From the NCBI GenBank assembly GCA_036389155.1, contig DASVQN010000027.1, positions 1-64,000 on the forward strand: a DNA stretch of 64,000 nucleotides, in the 5' to 3' direction. Position 1 is the first letter of the stretch, and each line of letters opens with the position of its first letter. The notes under the pieces are model-generated. The model saw nothing but the letters and a program-made list of their open reading frames with translations, did no database searches and was not told the origin of the DNA. This stretch comes from CADCVT01 sp036389155. Its GTDB lineage: Bacteria > Actinomycetota > Thermoleophilia > Solirubrobacterales > Solirubrobacteraceae. Both the position numbers and the translations under genes were made by a program. Below, in pieces: positions 1-8,668 of this stretch.

Positions 1-736
1 CCCGCTCCCCGCAGCGGATGAGCGCGCCCATGAGCCACGGGTCCTCCTCGGCCGTCTCGAACCGCACGCCCATCTGGTCGACGAGCGAGCGGATCGCCTG
101 CTCGCGCTTGACGCCGATGACGCCGCCGCGCGGTCCGGTCATGCCGACGTCGCTCATGTAGGCGGTCCCGCCGGGGAGGACGCGCTCGTCGGCGGTGGGC
201 ACGTGCGTGTGGGTGCCCAGCACCGCGGTGACGCGGCCGTCGAGATACCAGCCCATCGCGACCTTCTCGCTCGTCGCCTCGGCGTGGAAGTCGACGAGCA
301 CGTGGTCGGCCTGTCCGTCGAGCGACTCGAGCACCGTCTCGACCTCGTCGAAGGGCGAGCGCGCGGCCTTGAGGAAGACCGTGCCGATGAGGTTCGTCAC
401 GGCGAGGCGGACACCGTCGCGCTCGACGATCGCGACGCCGCGGCCGGGGTGGCGGCGCAGGTAGTTGGCCGGCCGCACGATGCGGTCGTGCTGTGACAGG
501 TAAGGGAGGATCTCGCGCCGGTGGTAGGCGTGGTTGCCGAGCGTGATGGCGTCGACGCCGGCCGCGAACAGCTCGTCGGCGATCTGCGGCGTGATGCCCA
601 GCCCGCCCGCCGCGTTCTCGCCGTTGACGACCACGAACGTGGGCTCGAGCTCCTCCCGGAGCTGGGGCAGCAGGCCGAGGAGCGTCCGGCGCCCGAGCCC
701 GCCGACGACGTCGCCGATGAACAGGATGCTCGTCAC
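1..736 (-). CDS. YmdB-family metallophosphoesterase (partial)
   Basis: The minus-strand reading frame begins at a GTG and reads TSILFIGDVVGGLGRR, then VVNGENAAGG, LGNHAYHRREI and VLGTHTHVPTADE. These are the metal-ligand blocks of the TIGR00282/YmdB calcineurin-like phosphoesterases, which hydrolyse 2',3'-cyclic nucleotides in characterised members. About 245 residues are present and the C-terminus is cut by the window edge; family members are about 255-280 residues, so little is missing. It is divergent from the membrane-protein gene at 764, with only 27 bp between the starts. Assignment rests on motifs; the physiological substrate is unknown here. Confidence 0.88.
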   Translation of the reverse strand, partial: MTSILFIGDVVGGLGRRTLLGLLPQLREELEPTFVVVNGENAAGGLGITPQIADELFAAGVDAITLGNHAYHRREILPYLSQHDRIVRPANYLRRHPGRGVAIVERDGVRLAVTNLIGTVFLKAARSPFDEVETVLESLDGQADHVLVDFHAEATSEKVAMGWYLDGRVTAVLGTHTHVPTADERVLPGGTAYMSDVGMTGPRGGVIGVKREQAIRSLVDQMGVRFETAEEDPWLMGALIRCGER

Positions 737-763
737 GGCTGGCCCGCTTGCGAGAATGGGGGC

Positions 764-2008
764 ATGGCCGCGGAGAGCCCTCCCCCGCAGGTGCCGGCCA
801 CGGTCGTCGTCCCGCGCTGGGTCCAGCTCGTCACGCTGCCCGTGCTGCTGCTCGGGCTGTGGGCGCTCGCGCGCGCCGCCGGCGTGGTGCTGCTCGTGTT
901 CATCGTGGCGGCGGTCACTGCGCTGATCCTGAACCCCATGGTGACGATCGTGCAACGCACCCGTCTTCCGCGCGGGCTCGCGGTGGCCGTCGTCTACATC
1001 GGGTTCTTCGTGACGCTGGTCACCGTCGGGTACGTCCTGTCGGGGCCGATCGCCGACCAGGTGGCGGCGTTCCAGCGCGACGTGCCGCAGTTCGTCGACG
1101 ACGCGAACGCGTCGCTGGCCGACGTGCAGGAGTGGCTCGACGAGCAGGGGATCAACGTCGAGATCCAGGCGCAGGGGCAGACCGCCCTGGAGACCCTGCA
1201 GGACCAGGTGCTCGAGGGCTCGGGCGAGGTCGTGTCGTTCACGGGCGACCTGCTGCGCGAGGTCATCCAGGTCTCGATCCAGCTGATCCTCGTGCTCGTC
1301 CTCAGCGTCTACATGCTGCTCTACGGCCCGCGGATCGGGAAGCTCGTGCGCTCGATCATGCCGCCGGGGGACGGGACCCCCGAGGACGACTACCCGACCC
1401 GCGTGCAGAAGGCGGTCTCGGGCTACGTGCGCGGGCAGATCCTCTTCAGCACGATCATGGGCACGAGCGCGGGCGCGTCGCTGTGGATCTACGGCCAGCT
1501 GGGGATCTTCGAGGAGGGCAAGACGTACGCGCTCGCCTTCGGCGTGTTCTTCGGACTGATGGAGCTCGTGCCGTTCGTCGGGCCGGTGCTGGGCGCGCTG
1601 CCGCCGCTGCTCGTCGCGCTGTTCGACGATCCGCTCACCGCGGTGTGGGTCGGCCTGCTCTTCCTCGCCCTCCAGCAGCTCGAGGGCCACGTCGTCGCGC
1701 CGCAGGTCTTCTCCTACACCCTGCGCATCAACCCGCTGCTCGTCATCTTCGCCCTGCTCTTCGGCGCCGAGATCTACGGGATCGTCGGCGCGCTGATCGC
1801 GCTGCCGCTCGCGGCCGTGCTGCGCGAGACGGTCATGTACCTGCGCCGCCACCTCGTCCTCGAGCCCTGGGGCGACGCGCAGCTCGCGGTCGTCGCGGTC
1901 GGCCAGCGAGCGCCGCCGTGCGGCGAGTGCGGGGCGGAGCCGCGCGCGGGCGACGCGTACTGCCGGCAGTGCGGCAGTCCGCTCCGGTCTAGCCTGCCCG
2001 CCGCATGA
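764..2008 (+). CDS. AI-2E family transporter with C-terminal zinc ribbon
   Basis: A 414-residue polytopic membrane protein. The early helices (VTLPVLLLGLWALARAAGVV and the next two), a large loop around residues 95-165, and the C-terminal block with GLMELVPFVGPVLGALPP are typical of the AI-2E/PerM/YdiK permease family. The start at 764 (MAAESPPP) avoids overlap with the divergent gene; the frame stays open upstream. The last 30 residues add a CxxC-x10-CxxC zinc ribbon (CGEC...CRQC, about 386-405), which ordinary family members lack. The stop overlaps the next ATG by 4 nt, so it is probably co-transcribed with the ABC exporter. Family naming does not establish that AI-2 is the substrate. Confidence 0.88.
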   Translation: MAAESPPPQVPATVVVPRWVQLVTLPVLLLGLWALARAAGVVLLVFIVAAVTALILNPMVTIVQRTRLPRGLAVAVVYIGFFVTLVTVGYVLSGPIADQVAAFQRDVPQFVDDANASLADVQEWLDEQGINVEIQAQGQTALETLQDQVLEGSGEVVSFTGDLLREVIQVSIQLILVLVLSVYMLLYGPRIGKLVRSIMPPGDGTPEDDYPTRVQKAVSGYVRGQILFSTIMGTSAGASLWIYGQLGIFEEGKTYALAFGVFFGLMELVPFVGPVLGALPPLLVALFDDPLTAVWVGLLFLALQQLEGHVVAPQVFSYTLRINPLLVIFALLFGAEIYGIVGALIALPLAAVLRETVMYLRRHLVLEPWGDAQLAVVAVGQRAPPCGECGAEPRAGDAYCRQCGSPLRSSLPAA

Positions 2009-2688
2009 TCGCGGCCGACTCCGTCACCAAGCGCTACGGCGCGCGCGAGGCCCTGCGCGGGGTCAGCTTCAGCGCGCCGCCGGGCGAGCGGCTGGCGGTC
2101 ATCGGGCCGAACGGTGCGGGGAAGACGACGCTGCTGTCGATCCTCGCGGGGATCGTGGAGCCCACGAGCGGCTCGGTCGCGATGGAGCGCACCGGCTGGG
2201 TCCCGCAGCAGCCCGCGGTCTACGGGAAGCTCAGCGTGGCGGAGAACCTGCGGCTGTTCGCGCGGCTGGAGGGCGTCGACGACATCGGCGCCTCGGTCAG
2301 CCGCGCGCTGGAGCAGACCGGCCTGACCGAGCGCGCGGGCGACGAGCTGTCGACGCTCTCGGGCGGCAACCGCCAGCGCGTCAACATCGCCATCGGGCTG
2401 CTCGCCGGCCCGCCGGTACTGCTGCTCGACGAGCCGTCGTCCGCGCTCGACCCGCGCCACCGCCAGCGCGTGTGGACCTTCCTCGACCGCCTCGCCGCGG
2501 AGGGCACGACGATCGTGTTCGCGACGCACGACCTCGCCGAGGCCGCGCGGCACGCCGACCGCGTCCTCGTCCTCGCGGACGGGGAGCTGCTCTTCGGCGG
2601 AACGCCCGGCGAGCTCGAGACGGCGGTCGGCCCGACGCGCGACTTCGAGGCCGCGTTCGTCGCGTACCTGCGGGAGCGAGGGCATTGA
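2005..2688 (+). CDS. ABC transporter ATP-binding protein
   Basis: A 227-residue nucleotide-binding subunit. Walker A is GPNGAGKTT at residues 34-42, the Q-loop region reads WVPQQPAVYGKLSVAENL, the signature is LSGGNRQR near residue 118, Walker B is VLLLDEPSSALD near 138-149 and the switch histidine lies in FATHDLAEA. It is of the CcmA/drug-exporter type, pairing with the permease that starts within its own stop codon. The ATG overlaps the upstream TGA by 4 nt. Substrate cannot be read from the sequence. Confidence 0.95.
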   Translation: MIAADSVTKRYGAREALRGVSFSAPPGERLAVIGPNGAGKTTLLSILAGIVEPTSGSVAMERTGWVPQQPAVYGKLSVAENLRLFARLEGVDDIGASVSRALEQTGLTERAGDELSTLSGGNRQRVNIAIGLLAGPPVLLLDEPSSALDPRHRQRVWTFLDRLAAEGTTIVFATHDLAEAARHADRVLVLADGELLFGGTPGELETAVGPTRDFEAAFVAYLRERGH

Positions 2689-4043
2689 GGTGGCTCCTCC
2701 TCAAGGACCTGCAGATCCTGCGGCGCTCGCCGCTGCTCGTCACCCTGCTCGTCGCCTATCCCGTCCTCGTCGCGCTGCTGATCGGCTTCGCGATCTCGGG
2801 CGGGCCGGACAAGCCGACCGTGGCGTTCTACAACGGCGTCCCGCCGGGCGAGTCGACGATCGACGTCGGCGGCCAGCAGCGCGACGCGTCGACCTTCGCG
2901 GACCAGCTGTTCGAGGCGGTCGACCCGATCCGCGTCAAGAGCCGGGCCGAGGCGATCGAGAAGGTCGAGAGCGGAGAGGCGCTGGGCGCGCTGATCGTCC
3001 CCGCGGACGCCGCGAAGAAGCTGCGCGACTCGCTCTCGCTGACCGGCGCGCCGCAGCGCCCGACGGTCGAGGTCATCTACAACGGCGAGGACCCGGTCAA
3101 GCGCCGGTTCGTCGAGTCGACGGTCGAGGCGCGCCTGGCCGAGGCCAACCAGGCGCTGAGCGGCGAGATCACGAAGATCGGCGCCGACTACCTCGACATC
3201 CTGCTCAAGGGCGGGACGATCGACCTGTTCCTGCAGAAGTTCGAGGTGCTCGGCCTCCAGCGCTCCGAGCAGATCCTGCGCAAGCGCGCGGAGGCCCTGC
3301 CGCGGGGCTCGCAGGCGCGGGAGGAGCTCGAGCGCGTCGCGCGGTTCGCCGGGCTGGCCGTGGACAACCTCGACCTGTCCGACGCGATCCTCGCCTCGAT
3401 CGGCGAGCCGGTCGTCGTCAAGCAGACGGTGCTGAACGGGGCGAGGACGCCGCTCGACCGCTTCGCGGTCGCCGTCGCCGTGACCGTCTCGCTGATGTTC
3501 GTGACCGTGCTGCTCGCCGCCGGCATGCTCGCGCTCGAGCGCGAGGAGCACGCGTTCGGCCGTCTCGTCCGCGGGCTCGTCACGCGCCTGGAGCTGCTCG
3601 CCGAGAAGGTGGTGCTGGCGGCGCTGTGCGCGTTCGCGCTGGCGACGGTGATGGTCGCCGGGCTGAGCGCGTTCGTCGACATCGCGTGGTCGCAGGCGCC
3701 GCTGTGGCTGCTCGCGCTGGCGGCCGGCGCGCTCGGCTTCAGCGCGCTCGGCGTCGCCGTCGGCGGGCTGGCCCGAGAGGTGCGCGCGGCGTCGCTGCTC
3801 GCCTTCCTGCTGTCGCTGCCGATCGCGTTCCTCGCGCTCGTCCCGAGCGGCACCGTGTCGGCCTCGCTGTTCGACGTCATCGAGGCGGTCTCGGCGGCGT
3901 TCCCGTTCAAGCCGACGCTCGAGGCGCTCGACCGGACGCTCAACGACACGGGGGAGTCGGTGCTCGGCCCGGTGCTCCATCTCGGCGCGCTCGCCGCAGC
4001 GTATCTGGCGATCGCCCGCATCGCGGTGCGTCGGTTCGATTGA
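2685..4043 (+). CDS. ABC-2 type permease
   Basis: A 452-residue membrane protein starting at a TTG that overlaps the ATPase stop (TTGA); the residues RWLLLKDLQILRRSPLLVTLL then match the usual ABC-2 N-terminus. One helix at about 19-40 is followed by roughly 210 residues of soluble domain and five to six C-terminal helices from about 259 (FAVAVAVTVSLMFVTVLLAA). This 1+5 layout with a big extracytoplasmic loop is that of ABC-2 exporters of the YhgE/DrrB/NatB type. It forms an exporter with the ATPase encoded just upstream; the cargo is unknown. Confidence 0.9.
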   Translation: MRWLLLKDLQILRRSPLLVTLLVAYPVLVALLIGFAISGGPDKPTVAFYNGVPPGESTIDVGGQQRDASTFADQLFEAVDPIRVKSRAEAIEKVESGEALGALIVPADAAKKLRDSLSLTGAPQRPTVEVIYNGEDPVKRRFVESTVEARLAEANQALSGEITKIGADYLDILLKGGTIDLFLQKFEVLGLQRSEQILRKRAEALPRGSQAREELERVARFAGLAVDNLDLSDAILASIGEPVVVKQTVLNGARTPLDRFAVAVAVTVSLMFVTVLLAAGMLALEREEHAFGRLVRGLVTRLELLAEKVVLAALCAFALATVMVAGLSAFVDIAWSQAPLWLLALAAGALGFSALGVAVGGLAREVRAASLLAFLLSLPIAFLALVPSGTVSASLFDVIEAVSAAFPFKPTLEALDRTLNDTGESVLGPVLHLGALAAAYLAIARIAVRRFD

Positions 4044-4075
4044 GCACCTGTACAGCACTCCACTAAGGCGCTACC

Positions 4076-5764
4076 TTGCGGTTCATGCCTGCCGCACGGA
4101 TCGCGGCGCTCGCCGTCTGCGCGCTCACCCTCGTCGTCCCCGCCGCTCACGGCCACGCCTGGTCTGACACCCACACGCTGACGACGGACGGCGCCGGCCC
4201 CGTGGCCGACATGTCCCGCTCCGGCTACGCGATCGCCGGCTGGTCGGCGTCGGACGGCGGATACGTCGCGACCGCTGCGCCGGGCGCCGGGTTCGGTCCG
4301 GCCGAGAAGCTCGCGACGCAGGGGCGCGGGATCGCCGACGTGGCCGTCGCCGAGAACGGCGACGCGTTCGCGCTCTGGTACGGCTCGAGCGGGACCGTGT
4401 TCGTCGCCACACGCGAGGCGGGCGGCACGTGGCAGGCGGGCGAGCAGCTCCCGATGTCCGGCGGCCTCGGCAACGCCGACCTCGTCGCCGGGCCCGACGG
4501 CGACGCCGCCGTGATCACCGACGGGCCGGAGGGCGCGCGCGGTGCGCACACGTACCAGCGCGAGGCCGGCGACAACGCCTTCGCCGCGGGCGGGACGAGC
4601 ACCACCTCGTACCAGCCGTTCGTGTTCGCGGGCTACGTCGGCGACCGGGTCGTCATCGTCGGCGAGGTGGACAACAACCAGGTTGCGACCTCCACCCTCG
4701 AGCCCGACGGCACCCTCAGCCCCTCGCGGAAGATCGACGACATCAGCGGCCCGCCCGGGATGAGCCTCGCGACCAGCGACACGGGCGCGGTCGTGGCGTG
4801 GCCGGCGTTCGCGGACACCGACGGCGACGGCGACTCGGAGTCGCACATGCGCGCCGCCCGCGCGGGCGCCGACGGCGCGTTCGACGACGGCGAGAAGGTG
4901 TCGGGCGATCTCTACAAGGGCGTCATGTATCCCGACAGCGCCATCGCCGCCGACGGGCGGACGCTCGTCGGGTGGGGCGACGCCGAGTACGACCCGGTAG
5001 CTCTCGTGAGCGCCCCGTCGCCGACCGCCCCGTTCGCCGCGGCGACGCCGCCGACCGTCCCCGGCAACCGCTCCGACGAGATCGAGCTCGAGGTCGACTC
5101 GCGCGGCGCGGACCTCGCCGCGTGGTACTTCCAGGACAACGCGGGCGGCAGCGCGACCCGCGTGGAGGTCGCGACCAGGCTGCCGGGGCAGAGCGCGTGG
5201 TGCGGAGCGGAGACGCTCGCCTCGCACCGGGCCAATGCGTACACGCTGCGCCTGTTCACGGACGGCGCCGCCCGCGGCTTCGCCATCTGGCAGACCCCGG
5301 CGGCGGGCCCGACCGGCACCTCGTCGGTGTGGGTCTCGCGGTACGCGGCGAAGGACGACTGCCCGCCCACGCCGCCCGCGCCGCCCGCCCAGGAGGTCAA
5401 CCGCGAGGAGGTCGTGTACCTCCCACCGCCACCGCCCCCGCCGGTCGTCACCGTCGTCAAGCGCTTCGTCCAGCTGTCGCTGCCCAAGCAGGCGGCGGTC
5501 GACCGCAAGGGCCGCGTCAAGCTGGCGGTCGGCTGCAGCGGCGAGGCGGCGACGTGCGCCGGCCGGCTCGTGCTCAAGCGCGGCAGGGCGACCTGGGCGA
5601 GCCGCGCCTTCTCCCTCGCCAAGGGACGGCGCACGCTGACCCTGCAGCTGCGCAAGGCGGCGCGCAAGGCGCTCAAGCGCCGTCGCCGCGCGGCGGTGAC
5701 GGTCGAGCTGCGGCTCGAGGGCCAGGCCGTGAGGCGCGCGCGGCTGACGCTCGCGCGCCGCTAG
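4076..5764 (+). CDS. Secreted repeat protein of unknown function
   Basis: A 562-residue exported protein with a signal peptide (ARIAALAVCALTLVVPAAHGHA). The body has short beta-strand repeats of the type GDAFALWYGSSGTVFVATREAGG, likely a propeller-like fold. A proline-rich linker lies at about 430-460 (runs of PP, then VVYLPPPPPPPVV) and a basic domain of about 100 residues ends the protein. The TTG at 4076 is chosen because AAGG sits 7 nt upstream; an ATG at 4085 is in frame and equally compatible with the signal peptide. Its TAG overlaps the TAG of the convergent SCP2-like gene in the tetranucleotide CTAG (5761-5764). No enzymatic motif was seen. Confidence 0.75.
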   Translation: MRFMPAARIAALAVCALTLVVPAAHGHAWSDTHTLTTDGAGPVADMSRSGYAIAGWSASDGGYVATAAPGAGFGPAEKLATQGRGIADVAVAENGDAFALWYGSSGTVFVATREAGGTWQAGEQLPMSGGLGNADLVAGPDGDAAVITDGPEGARGAHTYQREAGDNAFAAGGTSTTSYQPFVFAGYVGDRVVIVGEVDNNQVATSTLEPDGTLSPSRKIDDISGPPGMSLATSDTGAVVAWPAFADTDGDGDSESHMRAARAGADGAFDDGEKVSGDLYKGVMYPDSAIAADGRTLVGWGDAEYDPVALVSAPSPTAPFAAATPPTVPGNRSDEIELEVDSRGADLAAWYFQDNAGGSATRVEVATRLPGQSAWCGAETLASHRANAYTLRLFTDGAARGFAIWQTPAAGPTGTSSVWVSRYAAKDDCPPTPPAPPAQEVNREEVVYLPPPPPPPVVTVVKRFVQLSLPKQAAVDRKGRVKLAVGCSGEAATCAGRLVLKRGRATWASRAFSLAKGRRTLTLQLRKAARKALKRRRRAAVTVELRLEGQAVRRARLTLARR

Positions 5765-6180
5765 CCGGGGGCGGGCAGGCGGAACAGCTGCGGCAGGCGG
5801 ATGGCGAGGACGAGGTCGCCCTCCACCCGCAGGCGCCCGTGCAGGAACAGCAGCGGCCCCTCGGCGACGCCCGCGACCAGGCGCAGGAAGTCCACGGCGT
5901 CGATCTCGAACACGACGTCCGCGGCGCCCTGCGCGTCGCGCTCGACCGTCGCGCCGCCGCCGCGGATCGCCACCTGCCACGCGTCGTGCCCGCCGTCCTC
6001 GCGCCCGGTGACGCGCCACTCGACGACCGCGTCGACGCCGGCCGCCGCACCCGGGTCGAGGTTGGCCGGCATCTGCCGGAAGACCTCCGTGAGGATCAGC
6101 TCGCGGTTGGCCTCCAGGCCGGCGGCGAGCTGCTCGTCGGTCGCGTCGCGCACGAGCCGCGCGAACGCGTCGGGGCTCAT
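5761..6180 (-). CDS. SCP-2 sterol-transfer-like domain protein
   Basis: A 139-residue protein with no membrane segment. The C-terminal part (DVVFEIDAVDFLRLVAGVAEGPLLFLHGRLRVEGDLVLAIRLPQLF) matches the end of the SCP-2 lipid-binding fold, where the final helices close over a hydrophobic pocket. Its ATG overlaps the stop of the TetR gene by 4 nt, so the two form one operon, suggesting that the regulator responds to a lipid or acyl ligand (inference). Related stand-alone SCP2 proteins in Actinobacteria are mostly uncharacterised. Confidence 0.78.
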   Translation of the reverse strand: MSPDAFARLVRDATDEQLAAGLEANRELILTEVFRQMPANLDPGAAAGVDAVVEWRVTGREDGGHDAWQVAIRGGGATVERDAQGAADVVFEIDAVDFLRLVAGVAEGPLLFLHGRLRVEGDLVLAIRLPQLFRLPAPG

Positions 6181-6806
6181 CGGGGTGCCCACAGTCTCCC
6201 CTCCATCACGTTGCCTATGCCGTTCCACGTCAGCTGCATCACGCGCAGCGCCTGAAGCTCCGCCGGCTCCTCGGGGTGCTCCATCCACCAGCGGCCCATG
6301 TTCACCGCCGCCGCGACGAACCCGTGCGCCATCGGCGCGGCGTGCTGCTCGGCCACCGCGCCCATGCCCTGCGAGCGCAGCGTGTCGACGAACTGGTCGG
6401 TGATGAGGCGCGCCATCCGGTCGCTCGCGTTCGCGGCGGGCGCGGCGAACGGGCTGCCGCCGCTGCCCGGCGACCCGTAGAGCACCGCCCACGCGTGGCG
6501 GTGCTCGGCGATCCAGCGGAACACGGTGAGCAGCCCCTCCCACATCCGCTCGGCCGGGTCGGTGTGGTGGGCGGCCGACTGCTCGAGCGCGGCCACGAGG
6601 CGGTCCGCCGCGCGGGTCGCGCACGCCTGGAACAGCCCCTCCTTCGACCCGAAGTACGCGTAGACCATCGGCTTCGTCACGCCCGCGCCGGTGGCGACCT
6701 CGTCGACGGACACGGCGTGGTAGCCACGCTCGGCGAAGAGCGGCAGCGCGACGGCGAGCATCTGCTCCTCGCGCTCGGCCCGTGGTACGCGCTTGACCAC
6801 CGTCAT
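6177..6806 (-). CDS. TetR/AcrR-family transcriptional regulator
   Basis: A 209-residue repressor. The N-terminal helix-turn-helix reads REEQMLAVALPLFAERGYHAVSVDEVATGAGVTKPMVYAYFGSKEGLF, a textbook TetR DNA-binding domain, followed by an all-helical ligand-binding domain. The ATG at 6806 is preferred, although the frame is open upstream, because it places the HTH about 12 residues in. The start codon abuts a tandem 15-bp repeat that looks like its own operator (6806-6835), implying autoregulation and control of the divergent copper-protein operon. Confidence 0.93.
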   Translation of the reverse strand: MTVVKRVPRAEREEQMLAVALPLFAERGYHAVSVDEVATGAGVTKPMVYAYFGSKEGLFQACATRAADRLVAALEQSAAHHTDPAERMWEGLLTVFRWIAEHRHAWAVLYGSPGSGGSPFAAPAANASDRMARLITDQFVDTLRSQGMGAVAEQHAAPMAHGFVAAAVNMGRWWMEHPEEPAELQALRVMQLTWNGIGNVMEGRLWAPR

Positions 6807-6835
6807 TACCCGCAGTAAGGTTACTCGCAGTAGGG
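6806..6835. promoter_or_regulatory. Tandem operator-like repeat between tetR and copper operon
   Basis: Two adjacent 15-bp copies, TTACCCGCAGTAAGG (6806-6820) and TTACTCGCAGTAGGG (6821-6835), differ at two positions. The first contains the palindromic frame TTAC-N5-GTAA. The block lies between the divergent TetR gene and the gene at 6854 and touches the TetR start codon, as expected of a TetR-type operator. The role is inferred from position and symmetry. Confidence 0.6.
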
Positions 6836-6853
6836 GCGACTTGGGAGGGTCGG

Positions 6854-8668
6854 ATGAGGGGGACGATCGCGGCGGCCGCGCTCGCGTTGCTGCTCGCCGC
6901 GCCGGCGCAGGCCGCGCCGCGCACACAGCTGGTCCGCAGCCAGGACGTGGCGCCGGACACGCAGCGCCTGACGTACCGCTACGGCCCGCTGCAGGCCGTC
7001 GCCGGGCAGAACCTGATCATGGTCGGGCCGGTGACGATCGAGAAGCCGCCCGGCGACGTCTTCGTCACGCGCGTGGCACCCGACCTCGTCCTCGCCGACG
7101 GGAGCGTCCCGCCCGTGGAGCGCGTCCACATGCACCACGCGGTGATGCTCAACATGTCGCGCCAGGACGCCGGCGCGCCGTCGCTGCCCGAGCGCTTCTA
7201 CGGCTTCGCCGAGGAGAAGACGATCGGCCAGATCCCGGCCGGCTACGGCTACCGCGTGCGCCCGAGCGACGTGTGGGCGATCAACTACATGCTCCACAAC
7301 GGGACGGCGACCAACGAGACCGTCTACGTCCAGTACACGATCGACGTCGTGGACCTCGCGTCGCCGACGGGCCAGGCGATGAAGGAGGCGCACCCGCTGT
7401 GGCTCGACGTCCAGAACGGCAGCGCCTACCCGGTGTTCGACGTCAAGCGCGGCGCCGGCGGCGACGGGCGCTTCACGTATCCGGACGAGGCCCGCGACCC
7501 GTACGCCGGCGGCGCGCGGCTGGACGAGTGGCGCGTGCCGCACGACATCACCCTGCTCGGCGGCGCCGGCCACCTGCATCCCGGCGGGCTGTGGGTGGAC
7601 CTCGACGCGGTCCGCGGGGCGCAGCGACAGCGCCTCTTCCGGTCCGACGCCGTGTACTTCGACCCGAACGGGCCGGTCTCGTGGGACCTCGCGATGGCCT
7701 ACACGCCGGCCACGTGGCGCGCGAGCCTGCGGGAGGGGGACGTGCTGAAGGTCAGCGCCACGTACGACGCCTCGCGCGCGTCCTGGTACGAGTCGATGGG
7801 GCTGATGCTCGTGTACTACGCCGACGAGGGCGGCGCCGACGCGTTCGCGTCGCCGCCCGTCACGCGCGGCGAGCCGACGCACGGGCACCTCGACGCGGCG
7901 TCGAACCACGGCGGCGCGGCGGACGCGCTGCCGGACCCCACGAAGTTCGGGCCGATCGAGACGATCGACAACCGCGTCGGGATCGCGAACTTCGCCTACC
8001 TGCCCGGGGACGCGCTGGCGCCGGAGGGGCTGCGCGGCCTGCCGGAGGTCGAGCCCGGCGCCGCGCTGCGGTTCGGCAACGTCGACGCCGCGACCCAGGT
8101 CTTCCACACGGTCACGGCGTGCCGGGCTCCGTGCAACGGGTCGACGGGCATCAGCTACCCGCTCGCCGACGGGGAGGGCGACTTCGACTCGGGCGCGCTC
8201 GGCTACGGGCCGCGCGGCTACACGGCAGCGGCCCAGCGCGCGGAGTGGGAGACGCCGAAGGACCTGCGGCCGGGGACGTACACGTACTTCTGCCGCATCC
8301 ATCCGTTCATGCGCGGCGCGTTCCGGGTCAAGGGCGAGCGCGGTCGCGGCGCCGACGGGCGCGCGGACGGGACCGCAACGCGCCCGTCGCGGCGCACGCG
8401 GCTGTGGGTGCTGCGCCGGCTGCTGCGCGTGCACGGGCGCTCGGTACGGGTCGCGGTGCGCTGTCCGGCGGGCCGGCGCTGCACGGGGACCGTCGCCCTC
8501 CTGCGCGGCAGGCGGGCCGTCGCGCGCGGCCGCTTCGGGCTGCGCGCGGGGAGGCGCGGCGTGGTGCGCCTGCGCCTGCGCCGCCCGCTGCGACGCGCGA
8601 CGCAGGCGCTCCTCGTCGTCCGGCAGAGCGGCGCGCCCGTGCGGTCGATCGTGGTGCGGCTGCGGTGA
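6854..8668 (+). CDS. Secreted copper protein: PHM-like monooxygenase core plus cupredoxin domain
   Basis: A 604-residue exported protein (signal peptide ending LLLAAPAQAA) with a GGGAGGG ribosome-binding site. Three blocks recall the copper type II ascorbate-dependent monooxygenase (PHM/DBM) ligands: HMHH at 92-95 followed by AVMLN, GHLHPGG with H240/H242, and M315/M318 in SMGLMLVYYADE. A second domain has H415 (QVFHTV) and a YFCRIHPFMRG block near 478-488, the Cys-His-Met set of a type I copper site. A basic tail of about 100 residues follows. The PHM resemblance is by motif order only. It overlaps the next cupredoxin gene by 4 nt and is divergent from tetR. Confidence 0.6.
   Translation: MRGTIAAAALALLLAAPAQAAPRTQLVRSQDVAPDTQRLTYRYGPLQAVAGQNLIMVGPVTIEKPPGDVFVTRVAPDLVLADGSVPPVERVHMHHAVMLNMSRQDAGAPSLPERFYGFAEEKTIGQIPAGYGYRVRPSDVWAINYMLHNGTATNETVYVQYTIDVVDLASPTGQAMKEAHPLWLDVQNGSAYPVFDVKRGAGGDGRFTYPDEARDPYAGGARLDEWRVPHDITLLGGAGHLHPGGLWVDLDAVRGAQRQRLFRSDAVYFDPNGPVSWDLAMAYTPATWRASLREGDVLKVSATYDASRASWYESMGLMLVYYADEGGADAFASPPVTRGEPTHGHLDAASNHGGAADALPDPTKFGPIETIDNRVGIANFAYLPGDALAPEGLRGLPEVEPGAALRFGNVDAATQVFHTVTACRAPCNGSTGISYPLADGEGDFDSGALGYGPRGYTAAAQRAEWETPKDLRPGTYTYFCRIHPFMRGAFRVKGERGRGADGRADGTATRPSRRTRLWVLRRLLRVHGRSVRVAVRCPAGRRCTGTVALLRGRRAVARGRFGLRAGRRGVVRLRLRRPLRRATQALLVVRQSGAPVRSIVVRLR

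Noticed and set aside
2220..6019. Long minus-strand open frames across the ABC exporter and secreted-protein genes
   Set aside because: They run opposite genes with clear motifs, show shadow composition (Arg, Gln, Asp, Glu runs) and lack ribosome-binding sites.
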